Positions 48,201 to 60,289 are shown, counted from the stretch's first letter. The stretch is 64,000 nt of DNA from Kudoa neothunni (GCA_964304625.1 OZ199838.1:15562001-15626000), one strand, 5' to 3'. The notes: generated by a model not told the origin, from the letters alone. Program-made: numbers and translations.

Positions 48201-48298
48201 CACTACCTGTTGGAGCTGCCACTTTTGCCATTATTGTCGTCGTTATTATTGTTTTATTTAAATTTCTTCCTTGTATTTTCTCAAACAAATCTAAATAA
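45218..48298 (+). CDS. HAP2: HAP2/GCS1 gamete fusogen
   Basis: Membrane protein on gametes that merges the two cell membranes. ATG at 45218 opens a signal peptide (MLTPSILTLYILLSCQLP). Exons 45218-45391, 45436-45594, 46279-46872, 46917-47050, 47093-47228 close in phase; one or two exons at 47270-47505 are not fully resolved; then 47557-47686, 47731-47887 and 47934-48298. Family marks: IVQCEQKSIRNKSC near the start; YSVNGNPYEIVRHTYNC; the HAP2 core GICCRCPSVRGKSTC followed by TAHCLRMSTLWYRVY; SGNTCNKIGVQFAAF; and C-S-I-K-C-Y-D before a threonine/proline stalk and one TM helix (about 48190-48270) with a very short tail. Intron 2 is 684 bases against 39-50 for the others because it holds a small hAT. 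The last exon seeded the dead copies in the Kunitz array. Confidence 0.9.
45614..46235. mobile_element. Small non-autonomous hAT in HAP2 intron 2
   Basis: Inverted ends TAGGGGTTCTCAACCGGTT (45614) and the complement of CAGGGGTTTTCAACGGTT (ending 46235), the CAGGGGTTCTCAACC type of hAT end. Flanks ATGTAGAC and ATTTAGGA agree at five of eight positions, as expected for an old 8-bp duplication. About 620 bases, no transposase seen. Confidence 0.6.
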
Positions 48299-48780
48299 CT
48301 ACTTGTTAAATATTATTTATATAATTTGTTTATTTTGTTATTTTCTTGCATTAAGCTTATTTTGTCGTTATGATGACGTAAATGAAAAATATAATAGGGT
48401 TTTGAATTATGATCTTTCAATATAATATTTATTAATTGTTATACATACTTTTTGACATAAAAATGTTGTGTTGTAAGAAATGAAATAAAATTATTTATGA
48501 GCTTAAATAAATTTATTTAATCTGTAGTTACTTTTTTAACTTTAGTAATATTTTTTTGATGAACATTATATAAGCTATACATTTTTTTTAATTAACATAT
48601 TTTGGAATATGTGATATTTTAATCATGCTGAATGTAAATTAAAGTTTTGTCTGAAGGAATGTATGAATGTATACATAATTCGATGTTTTGCTATGAGATT
48701 ATATATCAATTATTTTCTACAATTTTTTAGGCATAATTAAATATTAATAGATTTACTGTGTGTAAATTGTTCGATAATAT
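48299..48780. other. HAP2 3' flank and spacer before Kunitz unit 1
   Basis: HAP2 3' UTR and AT-rich spacer. Closely similar sequence follows the HAP2-tail copy of unit 5 (about 60703-61200), so this spacer is part of the repeated unit. Confidence 0.5.
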
Positions 48781-48962
48781 TTATCGAAAATCTAAGCGAA
48801 ATATTCGAATTAAAAAAACCGTTAAAAATAGCTCGTTTTATGATCAATGAATAATACTATTGATTTATTACTTGTACTTAGAAACATCGGCGTATTATTT
48901 ATTTAGGATGTTCTCAATTAAATATTAGTATTTGCGAATCTCATTTATTATAGTTGACAAAA
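48781..48962 (+). promoter_or_regulatory. Conserved upstream block, Kunitz unit 1
   Basis: About 180 bases kept in all five units, including the core GAAACATCGGCGTATTATTT about 60 bases before the ATG and a T-rich TTTATTATAG just before it. Conservation in a non-coding stretch suggests the shared promoter. The TTATAG before the ATG looks like a splice acceptor and might end a 5' UTR intron or take a spliced leader; this is inference. Confidence 0.5.
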
Positions 48963-50397
48963 ATGTTATTTTTATTAACATTTGTTGTTTTAAGTGTTAA
49001 CTATTTTCATATAAGATCAGGTACATTTCTTTTGTTTAATCTAAATAATGCCAATATAGAACCACCACTTCTTTCTTATGAAAAAGACGTGGGTGAATTC
49101 AAAGCAGGAGAAGATATAAACAATGAACTAACAAGATGGTATATCAATACAAAAACAACTAAATGCGAAACGTTCCAATACAGAGGAACAAAAGGCAACT
49201 TTAACAATTTCAGAACAGAAATAGAATGCAAAAGACATCGTAAACTTTCTTTCAATGTCATAGACTAAATTTATATAGTTGAAAATCCTATTTCTGATAA
49301 AATTAATGGTTGCGAAGACGAAGCTAAAATAAGGGGTTTTTGCAGTGATAATATTACAAAAAAATGGTCTTGGAATAAAGACGCTGCTGCTTGTCAAGAA
49401 TTTCAATACTCCGGCTGCGGCGGGAATAAAAATAGATACGATTCAATGGAAGAATGCAAAAGTTTCTGTTATAGTATGTTTTATACAAAAATATCAATTA
49501 TTAACGACATTTTTACTCGAAGATGAGGAATACGGTAAACCAACTAGCGGGAGTTTAGATAATGCGGATGATAAAAAAGAATACGCTCTTCCAAATTATC
49601 ATGATTGTCATTTGAAACCAGATCTTCAAAAAAAAGTGGCTGATATCAAAGCTATCGCATTAATTAATGAGAAACAATGTGTGTATGCGGCAGCAGGATT
49701 GAAAGACAATAAAAAGATAAGAGGAGCATTCGATACTATTAATCAATGCATTCAAAAATGCTTTCGTAATTAATACATCATCTAATTAAATAATGTTTCA
49801 ATAGCATATGAATATGATGAGACAGATACTGATGATGAGAAAGTGAAACAGAAAATACCTGCGTGTAGTAGAGTGCAGCCTGATCAATTTGAAAAGACAG
49901 GGGATGAAAACCAAAACCCAACAATAAGATTCTATTACGACCATAGCAACAGGGGCTGTTCACGCTTCGAGAGTTGGCCTGGTGTTTTTGATCCCAGAAA
50001 AAATAATTTTCCTTCAGCCGAAATCTGCGAAAGTTATTGTGGATGGGATAAATTATTAAACCTACAATTTTATACTGAAAATTAAACAGAAAGGGCTGTA
50101 GAAGAGGGTGCTATAGAAAGAGAACCTGTTTGTTATATGCCAAAAGCTGGTGAATACAGTGCAACTGATAATATTAATGGAAATCTTAAAGTTAAAAGAT
50201 GGTATTTCGATAGTTCCGAAAATCAATTTAAATGCCGTTCGTTCTTGTTTGGTGGACTCAACGGAAATGCTAATAATTTTAAATCTTTTGAGGCCTGCAA
50301 AGTTATTTGTTGGAAACAAATGGATCCCGATGAAACATCGTTTAGTAAAGATGGTGAAGAATACGCTGGAACTAGTGATGATGCACAACATAATTAA
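48963..50397 (+). CDS. Secreted five-domain Kunitz protein, unit 1
   Basis: Exons 48963-49239, 49279-49473, 49523-49765, 49805-50047, 50090-50397; each intron is in phase 1, as usual for exon-per-domain Kunitz genes. A signal peptide (MLFLLTFVVLSVNYFHIRSG) is followed by five Kunitz-like domains. Domain 1 keeps the fold pattern RWYINT...GTKGNFNNF but only cysteines C3 and C5. Domain 2 has all six (C-x9-C-x16-C-x7-C-x12-C-x3-C). Domains 3-5 keep C1, C3, C5, C6 and lack C2 and C4. Likely an extracellular protease-inhibitor or binding protein. Odd: the donor of intron 4 reads AT (50048) where the other units read GT. If unspliced, the protein ends after LLNLQFYTEN at about 331 residues and loses domain 5; if spliced, it has 421. 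Confidence 0.85.
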
Positions 50398-50559
50398 CAC
50401 TGAGATATGTTTTTTCTCAATATTTACTTTAATCCAGTATAATTGATTAAATTCATATTATATTTACTTTAAAATAATGACTTTTGTTTAGCCAATACTA
50501 CAAAATTAATAATATAGGTTTTCCTGATCAATGTGAAATTTTTTATGAAATAAATGGGA
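50398..50559. other. Spacer after Kunitz unit 1
   Basis: 3' flank repeated after every unit (block with AATGACTTTTGTTTAGCCAA). It leads into the HAP2-tail copy. Confidence 0.5.
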
Positions 50560-50895
50560 GGTTTATTAAATAAAATTGAGTTTTATCATTAAGATATTTG
50601 CCACAAATAAATTTATACCTAAACTAACACTTACACTAATCAACACTTCGACTCCTGCAAATGATGACTTCAAACAAATAATACTAAAAATCAACAAATT
50701 AACAAAAGGAAAAAATAAAACAAATCATTTTCTATCAACTGTATTCAATTATGTAGGCGGTAAGTCGGAAAGTACCCTTAATAACCTACCCCTTTTACAT
50801 TCATTGTTGGAGCTGCCACTCTAGTCATAATTGCTATCGGTATTATTTTTTACTTTAAATTTATTCCTTTTATTTTCTCAAACAAATATATATGA
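50560..50895 (+). pseudogene. HAP2 last-exon copy (unit 2)
   Basis: Repeats HAP2 from about 48008 (FIPKLT...INTSTPA-D) to the end of the TM part. It has a stop and a lost frame after NLPLLHSLLELPL, before the TM helix, and no upstream HAP2 exons, so it is dead. The break with HAP2 falls at AATTTATACC, next to the downstream repeat sequence. It is almost identical to the copy in unit 4. Confidence 0.85.
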
Positions 50896-51375
50896 GTATT
50901 TGTTAAATATTATTTATATAAATGTTTATATTCCATTATTTTTTTGCGTTATGCGTACGTTGTCGTTATGATTATGAAAATTTAAAAAATGTAATGAAAT
51001 TTAGAATTATCGCAGATGTTTCGTCCCATTTTAATTTTAAATAAAAAATTTTATGTTATAAGGAATGAACTAAAATAATGTCTGACTTTAAATCAGTTTA
51101 TTTTAATCTGTATTCAATTTAATAATTTTATTCAATTTTTAAATTTGGAAGGACATTACATAAGTTATAAATTGATTTAAAATTAACATATTTTGAGATA
51201 AGTGATATTATATTCATACTGATTGGGAATTACAGTTTTGTCAGAAAGAATGTATGAATGTATACATAATTCGATGTTTAGCTATGGGATTATAATATTG
51301 CAAATATTTTCCACAATTTTTTAGGCATAATTAAATTTTGATGGATTTATTAAAGGTAAATTGTTCGATTATATT

Positions 51376-51559
51376 TATCGAAAATCTAAGTGAAATATTG
51401 GAATTAAAAAAACTGTTAAAAAATAGCTCATTTTATGGCCAATGAATAATACTATTGATTTATTACTTGTATTTAGAAACATCGGCGTATTATTTCTTTA
51501 TCGACTTTCCCAATTAAATATTATTATTTGTGAATCTCATTTATTATAGTTGACAAAAA
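51376..51559 (+). promoter_or_regulatory. Conserved upstream block, Kunitz unit 2
   Basis: Same block as before unit 1, with AAACATCGGCGTATTATTTC and the pre-ATG TTTATTATAG kept. Confidence 0.5.
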
Positions 51560-53003
51560 ATGTTATTTTTATTAACATTTGTTGTTGTAAGTTTCAACTA
51601 TTTTAATATAAGATCAGGTACACATTTTTCATTCAATCTAAATAATGCCAGTATAGAACCACCACTTCTTTCTTATGAAAAAGACGTGGGTGAATTTAAA
51701 GCAGGAGAAGATATAAACAATGAACTCACAAGATGGTATATCAATACGGAAACAACGAAATGCGAAACTTTCCAATACAGAGGAACAAAAGGCAACTTTA
51801 ACAATTTCAGAACAGAAATAGAATGCAAAAGACATCGTAAACTTTCTTTCAATGTCATAGACTAAATTTATATAGTTGAAAATCCTATTTCTGATAAAAT
51901 TAATGGGTGCGAAGACACGGTTAAACAGATAGGGCCTTGCAAACCTCAGAAAATAGACAAATGGTCTTGGAATAAAGAGTCTGCTGTTTGTGAAAAGTTT
52001 GAATACTCAGGTTGTGGTGGTAATAGAAACAGATACGATTCAGAAGAAGAATGCAAAAGTTTCTGTTTTAGTATATTTAACACAAAAATACTTGATTAAT
52101 AATCACATTTTTTCCACGAAGATAAGGAATATGGGAAACTAACTGATTCTTTGGATCAAAGCAAACAGGGAGATAAAACAGAATATGCCCTTCCAAATTA
52201 TCATGATTGTCACTTGAAACCAGACCTTCAAAATAGTAATGCTGAGATCAAAGCTATCGCATTAATTGATGAGAAACAATGTGTGTATGCGGCAGCAGGA
52301 TTGAAAGACAATAAAAAGATAAGAGGAGCATTCGATACTATTAATGAATGCATTCAAAAATGTTTTCGTAATTATTATTATCATAATTTAAATAATGTTT
52401 CAATAGCATATGAGCATGATGAAAATATTACTGATGATAATGATAAAATGAAACAAAAAATACCTGCATGTAGTAGAGTGCAGCCTGATCAGTTTGGAAA
52501 ACCAGATTCACCTGCGGACGTCAAACCAACAATAAGATTCTATTACGACCATAGCAACAGGGGCTGTTCACGCTTCGAGAGTTGGCCTGGTGTTTTTGAT
52601 CCCAGAAAAAATAATTTTCCTTCAGCCGAGATCTGCGAAAGTTATTGTGGATGGGGTAAATTACTAAACCTCCGAATTTTTTATTTAAAATTAAACAGAT
52701 AAACCTGAAGAAAAGGAAGCTATAGAGAGAGAACCTGTTTGTTATATGCCGAAAGCTGGAGAATACAGCGCAACTGATAATATTAATGGAAATTTAAATG
52801 TTAAAAGATGGTATTTCGACAGTTCCGAAAATCAATTTAAATGTCGTTCGTTCTTCTTTGGTGGACTCAATGGAAATGCTAATAATTTCAAAACATTTGA
52901 AGCTTGCAAAGTTATTTGCTGGAAACAAATGGACCCTGATGCAACATCACATGATAAAACTGATGAAAACGAGACAACAGCAGACGATCAAGAAAGAAAA
53001 TGA
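51560..53003 (+). CDS. Secreted five-domain Kunitz protein, unit 2
   Basis: Exons 51560-51836, 51876-52070, 52122-52367, 52407-52655, 52699-53003 close to 423 residues with normal GT-AG ends throughout. Domain order and cysteine pattern are as in unit 1. Domain 2 reads CEDTVKQIGPCKPQKIDKWS, so the residue after C2, the usual P1 site, is Lys, typical for trypsin-like targets; in unit 1 it is Ser. Intron 3 (52368-52406) is 39 bases, a multiple of three, and has no stop, so its retention would add 13 residues. The end is acidic (DENETTADDQERK). Confidence 0.88.
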
Positions 53004-53174
53004 TGACGCGAGACATTTTTTGTCAATAATTACTTTAATTCGTATATTTAGTTATTCTCATATTACAATCACATAAAATCATTAATATTCTCTAGCCATA
53101 CATCCAAATTTGCAATATTTAGATTACTCAGATCAATATGAGATTTTTTGTAATAAATTCCAGAATCGTTAAAT

Positions 53175-53500
53175 TAAATTGAGTTTTATCATTAAAATAT
53201 TTATATCAAATAAATTTATACCAAAATTTGCCATACGCCAATAAACACCTCAAAACCTGAAAGGGATGACTATTAACAAATAACACTAAAAACTGCAATT
53301 CTGTAAAAATAACAAATAAAACTAACCATTTCCTATCAAATGTGTTCAGTAATATTGGGGGTAAGTTGAAAACTATCCTAAATAACTTACCTTCCTTTAT
53401 AGTCCTTGTTGGAGCCGTCACTTTTGTCATAGTTGACATCGTTATTATTGTTGTTTTCTCTAAACTTCTTCCTTTTATTTTCTCAACAAAATCTAAGTTA
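53175..53500 (+). pseudogene. HAP2 last-exon copy (unit 3)
   Basis: Aligns to HAP2 from TTTATACCAAAATTTGCCAT to the TM part (CTTCCTTTATAGTCCTTGTTG). It is more decayed than the unit 2 copy, with several small length changes and stops ahead of the TM stretch. Similar in its changes to the copy in unit 5 (GCCATACGCCAATAAACA in both). Confidence 0.8.
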
Positions 53501-54004
53501 CTATTTTTTAAATATTATATGTACAAATACTTTATTATTATGTTATTTTCTTGCGTTACTCTTTTTTTGTTTCTACGATATGTGAATTATAAAAAATGTT
53601 ATGGGGGTTAGAAGTATTGGCGTTATTGTATTCAATTTTAATTTTATATTAAAATATTTATCGAATGTTATACACACTTGTTTATATAAAAGGTTTGTTA
53701 TAAGAAATTAAATAAAATAATGTCTGACCTTAAATAAGTTTATTTTAATCTGCAGTCAATTTAATAACTTAATTAAATTTTTTAATTTGGATGAATATTA
53801 CATAGGTTATAAATTATTTTTAAATCAACATTTTTTGAGATTCGTGATATTACATTCATATTGATTGTGAATTAAATTTTTGTCAGAAAGAATACATGAA
53901 TGTATACATAATTCGATGTTTAGCTAGGAGCTTTTATAAACGCATTTATTTTATTATATTTCTCAGAAATGATCAACTATTTACAGATTTATAGTATGTG
54001 AATT

Positions 54005-54188
54005 GTTCTATTCTATTTATCAAAAAATCTAATCTTAAAGACCGTTCAAAAACAAAACTCGTTTTATGATCAATGAATAATGCAATTGATTGGTCACTTG
54101 TATTTAGAAACATCGGCGTATTATTTATTTAGCGACTTTTTCAATTAAATATTGGTATTTGTGATTTCCATTTACTATAACTGAAAAC
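54005..54188 (+). promoter_or_regulatory. Conserved upstream block, Kunitz unit 3
   Basis: The AAACATCGGCGTATTATTTA core is kept; the last bases before the ATG differ (TTTACTATAACTGAAAACATG), so the acceptor-like TATAG is lost here. Confidence 0.45.
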
Positions 54189-55647
54189 ATGTTATTTTTA
54201 TTAACATTTGTTGTTGTAAGTGTCAACTATTTTAATATAAGATCAGGTACACTTCTTTCATTCAATCTAAATAATGCCAGTATAGAACCACCACTTCTTT
54301 CTTATGAAAAAGACGTGGGTGAATTTAAAGCAGGAGAAGATATAAACAATGAACTCACAAGATGGTATATCAATATAAAAACAACTAAATGCGAAACTTT
54401 CCAATACAGAGGAACAAAAGGCAACTTTAACAACTTTAGAACGAAAATAGAATGTGATAGGCATCGTAAATTTTCTATCAATGTCATAGACTAAATTTAT
54501 ATAGTTGAAAATCCTGTTTCTGATAAAATTAATGGTTGCCAAGATGATGTTAAGTTGGCGGGGCCTTGTAGCATGAAAACAGAAAAATGGTCATGGGACC
54601 CGTCTAAAGCTGTTTGTGAAAAGTTTGAATACTCAGGTTGTGGTGGGAGTAAAAACAGATATGATTCAGAAGAAGAATGCAAAAATTTCTGTTTTAGTAT
54701 ATTTGACATAAAAACACTTGATTAATAATAACATTTTTTACACGAAGATAAGGAATATGGGAATCCAACTAATCCGGACACGTTAAATAGCAAAGATGGC
54801 AAAAACGAATACGCCCTTCCAAATTATCATGACTGTCACTTGAAACCAGACCTTCAAAAGAGTGATGCTGAGATCAAAGCTATCGCATTAATTAATGAGA
54901 AACAATGTGTGTACGCGGCAGCAGCATTAAACGATGAAAAAAAACCGATAAGAGGAGCATTCAACACTATTAACGAATGCGTGAAAAAATGCTTTCGTAA
55001 TTGATACGCTCATAAATTAAATAATGTTTCAATAGCTTATGAGAATGATTATGCGGCTACTAATGACGAAGATAAAATGAAACAGAAAATACCTGCATGT
55101 AGTAGAGTACAGCCTGATCAGTTTGAAAAATCAAATTCATCTGTTGGTGATAAACCAACAATAAGATTCTATTACGACCATAGCAACAAGGGCTGTTCAC
55201 GCTTTGAAAGTTGGCCTGGAGAATTTGATAAATCTAAAAATAATTTTCCTTCAGCTGAAATCTGCGAAAGTTATTGTGGATGGGGTAAATTACTAAACCT
55301 CCGAATTTTTTACTTAAAATTAAATAGATAAGCCTGAGGATACTAAAGCTATAGAAAGAGAACCTGTTTGTTATATGCCAAAAGCTGGTGAATACAGCAA
55401 AACTGATAATATTAATGGAAATCTTAAAGTTAAAAGATGGTATTTCGATAGTTCCGAAAATAAATTTAAATGTCGTTCGTTCTTGTTTGGTGGACTCAAC
55501 GGAAATGCTAATAATTTTAAATCATTCGCCGCTTGCAAAGTTATTTGCTGGAAACAAATGGATCTCGATGAAACATCGTTTAGTAAAGATGATGATGATG
55601 ATAAATACACTGGAACTAATGATGATGAACAACATAATTCACAATGA
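54189..55647 (+). CDS. Secreted five-domain Kunitz protein, unit 3
   Basis: Exons 54189-54465, 54505-54696, 54748-54996, 55036-55284, 55328-55647 close to 428 residues. Domain 2 starts CQDDVKLAGPCSMKTEKWSW with Ser after C2. Domain 3 has a two-residue insertion (ALNDEKKP instead of GLKDNK). The C-terminal tail is the most acidic, with a run of Asp (KDDDDDKYTGTNDDEQ). The stretch DDDDK is also an enteropeptidase-type sequence, probably by chance. Exon 1 encodes the same protein segment as exon 1 of unit 4. Confidence 0.88.
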
Positions 55648-55799
55648 AATATATTTTTTCTCGATATTTACTTTAATCTAGTATAATTGATTAAATTCAT
55701 ATTACATTTACTTTAAAATAATGACTTTTGTTTAGCCAATACTACAAAATTAATAACATAGGTTTTCCCGATCAATATGAAATTTTTATGAAATAAATG

Positions 55800-56136
55800 G
55801 GAGATTTATTAAATAAAATTGAGTTTTATCATTAAGATATTTGTGACGAATAAATTTCTACCTAAACTAACACTTACACTAATTAACACTTCGACTCCTG
55901 CAAATGATGACTTCAAACAAATAATACTAAAAATCAACAAATTAACAAAAGGAAAAAATAAAACAAATCATTTTCTATCAACTGTATTCAATTATGTAGG
56001 CGGTAAGTCGGAAAGTACCCTTAATAACCTACCCCTTTTACATTCATTGTTGGAGCTGCCACTCTAGTCATAATTGCTATCGGTATTATTTTTTACTTTA
56101 AATTTATTCCTTTTATTTTCTCAAACAAATATATAT
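55800..56136 (+). pseudogene. HAP2 last-exon copy (unit 4)
   Basis: Nearly base-for-base the same as the unit 2 copy over the exon and about 300 bases beyond it, including the same frame loss after SLLELPL. This points to a recent duplication or conversion between units 2 and 4. Confidence 0.85.
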
Positions 56137-56614
56137 GAGTATTTGTTAAATATTATTTATATAAATGTTTATATTCCATTATTTTTTTGCGTTATGCGTA
56201 CGTTGTCGTTATGATTATGAAAATTTAAAAAATGTAATGAAATTTAGAATTATCGCAGATGTTTCGTCCCATTTTAATTTTAAATAAAAAATTTTATGTT
56301 ATAAGGAATGAACTAAAATAATGTCTGACTTTAAATCAGTTTATTTTAATCGTTATTCAATTTAATAATTTTATTCAATTTTTAAATTTGGAAGGACATT
56401 ACATAAGTTATAAATTGATTTAAAATTAACATATTTTGAGATAAGTGATATTATATTCATACTGATTGGGAATTACAGTTTTGTCTGAAAGAATGTATGA
56501 ATGTATAAATAATCCGATGTTTTTCTATGAGATTATAATAAAACATTTATTTATCTCTATTTTTAGGCATAATTAACTTTTGGTAGATTTATAAAAGGTA
56601 TATTATTTGATAAT

Positions 56615-56801
56615 ATTTATCATTAAATCAAATTAAAATATTCGAATCAAAAAAACCGTTAAAAAATAGCTCATTTTATGATTAATGAATAACACTATTG
56701 ATTTATTACCTGTGCTTAGAAACATCGGCGTATTATTTATTCAGGACGTTCTCAATTAAATATTAGTATTTGTGAATTTCATTAATTATTGCGGACAAAA
56801 A
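56615..56801 (+). promoter_or_regulatory. Conserved upstream block, Kunitz unit 4
   Basis: GAAACATCGGCGTATTATTT kept; before the ATG the sequence reads ATTAATTATTGCGGAC, so no acceptor-like TATAG. Confidence 0.45.
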
Positions 56802-58240
56802 ATGTTATTTTTATTAACATTTGTTGTTGTAAGTGTCAACTATTTTAATATAAGATCAGGTACACTTCTTTCATTCAATCTAAATAATGCCAGTATAGAA
56901 CCACCACTTCTTTCTTATGAAAAAGACGTGGGTGAATTTAAAGCAGGAGAAGATATAAACAATGAACTCACAAGATGGTATATCAATATAAAAACAACTA
57001 AATGCGAAACTTTCCAATACAGAGGAACAAAAGGCAACTTTAACAACTTTAGAACGAAAATAGAATGTGATAGGCATCGTAAATTTTCTATCAATGTCAT
57101 AGACTAAATTTATATAGTTGAAAATCCTATTTCTGATAAAATTAATGGGTGCGAAGACACGGCTAAATTGGCAGGACCTTGCAAAGCTCAGAGTATAACA
57201 AAATGGTCTTGGAATAAAGAAACTGCTGCTTGTGATGAATTTCAATACTCAGGTTGTGGTGGTAATAGAAACAGATACGATTCAGAAAAAGAATGCAAAA
57301 TATTCTGTTATAGTATGTTTTATACAAAAATATTAATTAATAACAACATTTTTATACGCAGATTTGGAATACGGGAAACCAGCTAGTGATGCGAGTTTAA
57401 CTAACCAGGAAGATAAAAAAGAATACGCCATTCCAAGTTATTATGACTGTCACTTGAAGCCAGACCTTCAAATAGCCAATGCTAAAATCAAGGCTATAGC
57501 ATTAATTAATGAGAAACAATGTGTGTATGCGGCAGCAGGATTGAAAGACAATAAAAAGATAAGAGGAGCATTCGATACTATTAATGAATGCATTCAAAAA
57601 TGCTTTCGTAATTAATACATCATCTATTTAAATAATGTTTCAATAGCATATGAATATGATGGGACAGCTACTGAGGATAAGAAAGTAAAACAGAAAATAC
57701 CAGCATGCGGCAGAGTACAGCCTGATCAGTTTGGAAAACCAGAGTCAACTTCCGGTGTTAATCCGACAATAAGATTTTACTACGACCATAGCAACAAAGG
57801 TTGCTCACGCTTTGAGAGCTGGCCCGGTATTTTTGACATCAACAAAAATAATTTTCCTTCAGCCGAAATCTGTGAAAGTTATTGTGGATGGGGTAAATTA
57901 CTAAACCTCCATTTTTAATGAAAATTAAATAGAGAAGATTGAAGATACTAGACCTATAGAAAGAGAACCCGTTTGTTATATGCCAAAAGCTGGTGAATTC
58001 CGCAAAGATGATAATATTAATGGAAATTTAAATGTTAAAAGATGGTATTTTGATAGTTCCGAGGACCAATTTAAGTGCCGTTGGTTCTTCTTTGGTGGGC
58101 TCAATGGAAATGCTAATAATTTCAAATCATTCGAAGCTTGTAAAGCTATTTGCTGGGAACAGATGGACCCTGATACATCGCAATATAATAAGGAAGATGA
58201 TAACTCTGGAACTGAAGACGATCAAGAAAAGAGAGGATGA
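56802..58240 (+). CDS. Secreted five-domain Kunitz protein, unit 4
   Basis: Exons 56802-57078, 57118-57312, 57362-57607, 57647-57892, 57933-58240 close to 423 residues. Domain 2 reads CEDTAKLAGPCKAQSITKWS with Lys after C2. Domain 4 begins ACGRVQPDQF (Gly where the others have Ser). Domain 5 starts CYMPKAGEFRKDD and carries W for S in the RWFFFGGLNG part, as unit 5 does. Tail acidic. Exon 1 equals that of unit 3 while the upstream HAP2-tail matches unit 2, so the unit is a mosaic. Confidence 0.88.
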
Positions 58241-58332
58241 AGAAAGACAATTTTTTCAATAACTTCCTTAAATTAATACAAGTAGTTAACCTCATATTAC
58301 ATTTACTTTGAAACAATGCCTTTTATCTAGCC

Positions 58333-60289
58333 CCGGGGTCACCAAAGTTTTTAACCGACTGGTCAAATTTTCGATTTTAATAAGCTTCGAGGGCTGGATT
58401 AAAAAATTTTTTTCGAAAAGTAGTTATAAAGATGAAACGAAAATAATGTAAATATACAGGAATTATGAATTTGTATTTGAATGTGTATGTGAAATAGGTA
58501 ACTGATTCCTGTGGCAGGATTTATTACATTTCAGTTTTGAGGATTACATTGGGATTATGAACTATCCGTTGTCTATTGTATAATTCACAAAATTCAATAA
58601 GTTAACCATATTTATAGTTGTAATTAAGAATCACCATTTTGTGAGGTGTAAAATTCATAGTTTATTTATTTGATCATAGAAAGTTGTGTAATGCTAATAT
58701 AGTCAGCGTTGCCAACCCAAATCGGACAAACTAGAATTTTTTGTAAAATCATAACTAATATTAAATTATATGTATAAATATTACGTTAATTTGTAATTAA
58801 CTAAGAAACTTCAAATTCATGACATCATTTGATCGATGTGTTGAAAAATTTCCCCATTAGAACAAAATTATCTAGTGTAGAGCACTACATTCTATTTCTT
58901 CTGATTTTTACGATAATTTCAGGAGAGAAAATGCTCTTTCCGGAGAAGCGTTAATCAGAGCTAGAAGAAGTAAAGATGTGCTGTATTTTCCGATGCAGTT
59001 AAAATTTATTTGCCGATTATCAATGACCAAAAAGGCGATTGTTAATAATTTAATGAAACAAACTTTGTTTTTGAGACAATTCAATTCCTTTAATTTCAAA
59101 CAATTCTATTACAGCCTTTGGTTCGATTATTGATTAACACGTAGCAACTATATCTAGATGTGGTATATTTTTATGTGTGGCCATTCATTCATTAAAATTA
59201 AGATACACTAGTCAAGAAGATAATATTTAGTTAAATTTTAATTTGTTTAGGTAATACCTAACATTAGGATTTTTTGACAATTGATAACAAACACTCGTAA
59301 TGATAACTTAGCATTGGATATTACCAACATCAGAGTCTATTTTTTAATTCAAACACAAAAATCTCTTCGTAGTAATTCCAAAATGGTTCATGGTCATGAT
59401 TAAACTGCCTTGTCCCAATAACGCCAAAAAAACCAAAATGTTGGTTTTAACAGGAGCATAACATTTAAAAATGTGTTCATTTTGATAAATTTTTGGTATG
59501 TTTTTTTAAGCTCAATTTTTCTATTACGTAGGCTTTAAGAATTATTAAAAATTCTAATTGTACCTTGCGTTTGGTGAATTTCTATTGCAGACATTTTAAT
59601 TTGAAATACAGCATTGTTCTAAGTATAAAATTATCTACACGAAGATTTCTCGTAATGAAATCAGCAAAGATTAAATTCAATTTATTTTTAATTTGCAATA
59701 GTTCCTTAAATTTGAAACATTGTTTTGCGGTTATTCAGTCTTTCGAAGAACAAGAGTAAAAATCGGACTCGGTTGGCAACGCTGAATAAGGTTTTCATTT
59801 GTCGAGTTACAAACTTTTTTATTATTTCTTTATTAGTCGTCTTTTGAAGATAAGTATATAATTTTATAAAAAACTGTATATGATGCTAGAAAATATCTAA
59901 CAGTGATTATTGTCCCATCATTTTAAATTTCTTGTATCAAATCAATTAAACTCAACTAGATTAAAAATTGGAGCTAATTAATTTAATTTATAAGTTTAAA
60001 TAACTAAGAATTTTAAATTAATCGAAGTTACGAATCAAATAAATCTTGAAACATGTATTTTATCGATTTGTACGTTTTACATTAATAATCTTGTTATATT
60101 AATGTGCCGATTTCTCTTTTGTTTCAATTAAGATAAATAAAAACGTTAAAGGAATTAAATGATATTTTTAATCAACACTCATCTACCAAAGTAATGTATT
60201 GATAGTCCTCAAACAAGTCAATACAATATCGTGCGCGCGAGTGCATTCGAATGTTGGGGGACATTGCTGGCCTTACTTTGGTGACCCCC
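58333..60289. mobile_element. hAT element splitting the array (outer copy)
   Basis: Inverted ends CCCGGGGTCACCAAAG at 58333 and the complement of CCGGGGGTCACCAAAG ending at about 60289. It sits in the repeated 3' flank of Kunitz unit 4: other units read TTTAGCCAATACTACAAAAT there. The target duplication is too worn to read. Its own transposase was not recognised. It carries a second hAT inside. Confidence 0.7.
58705..59784 (-). mobile_element. hAT element nested in the outer hAT
   Basis: Ends CAGCGTTGCCAACCCAAATC (58705) and the complement of CAGCGTTGCCAACCGAGTCC (ending 59784); flanks AATATAGT and AATAAGGT agree at six of eight bases. On the minus strand (about 59100-58800) lie broken hAT dimerisation parts: ALINASPERAFSLL, then IRRNRM and CSTLDNFVLMGKFFNTS, the last matching the relic at 33.4 kb (CSTLDSLVRMREFFNTS). 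At least three stops. About 1.1 kb, so most of the transposase is gone. Confidence 0.75.

Noticed and set aside
58333-60289. Array gap between units 4 and 5 as a lost sixth Kunitz unit
   Set aside because: The extra sequence is explained by the nested hAT elements; flanks on both sides continue one normal spacer.
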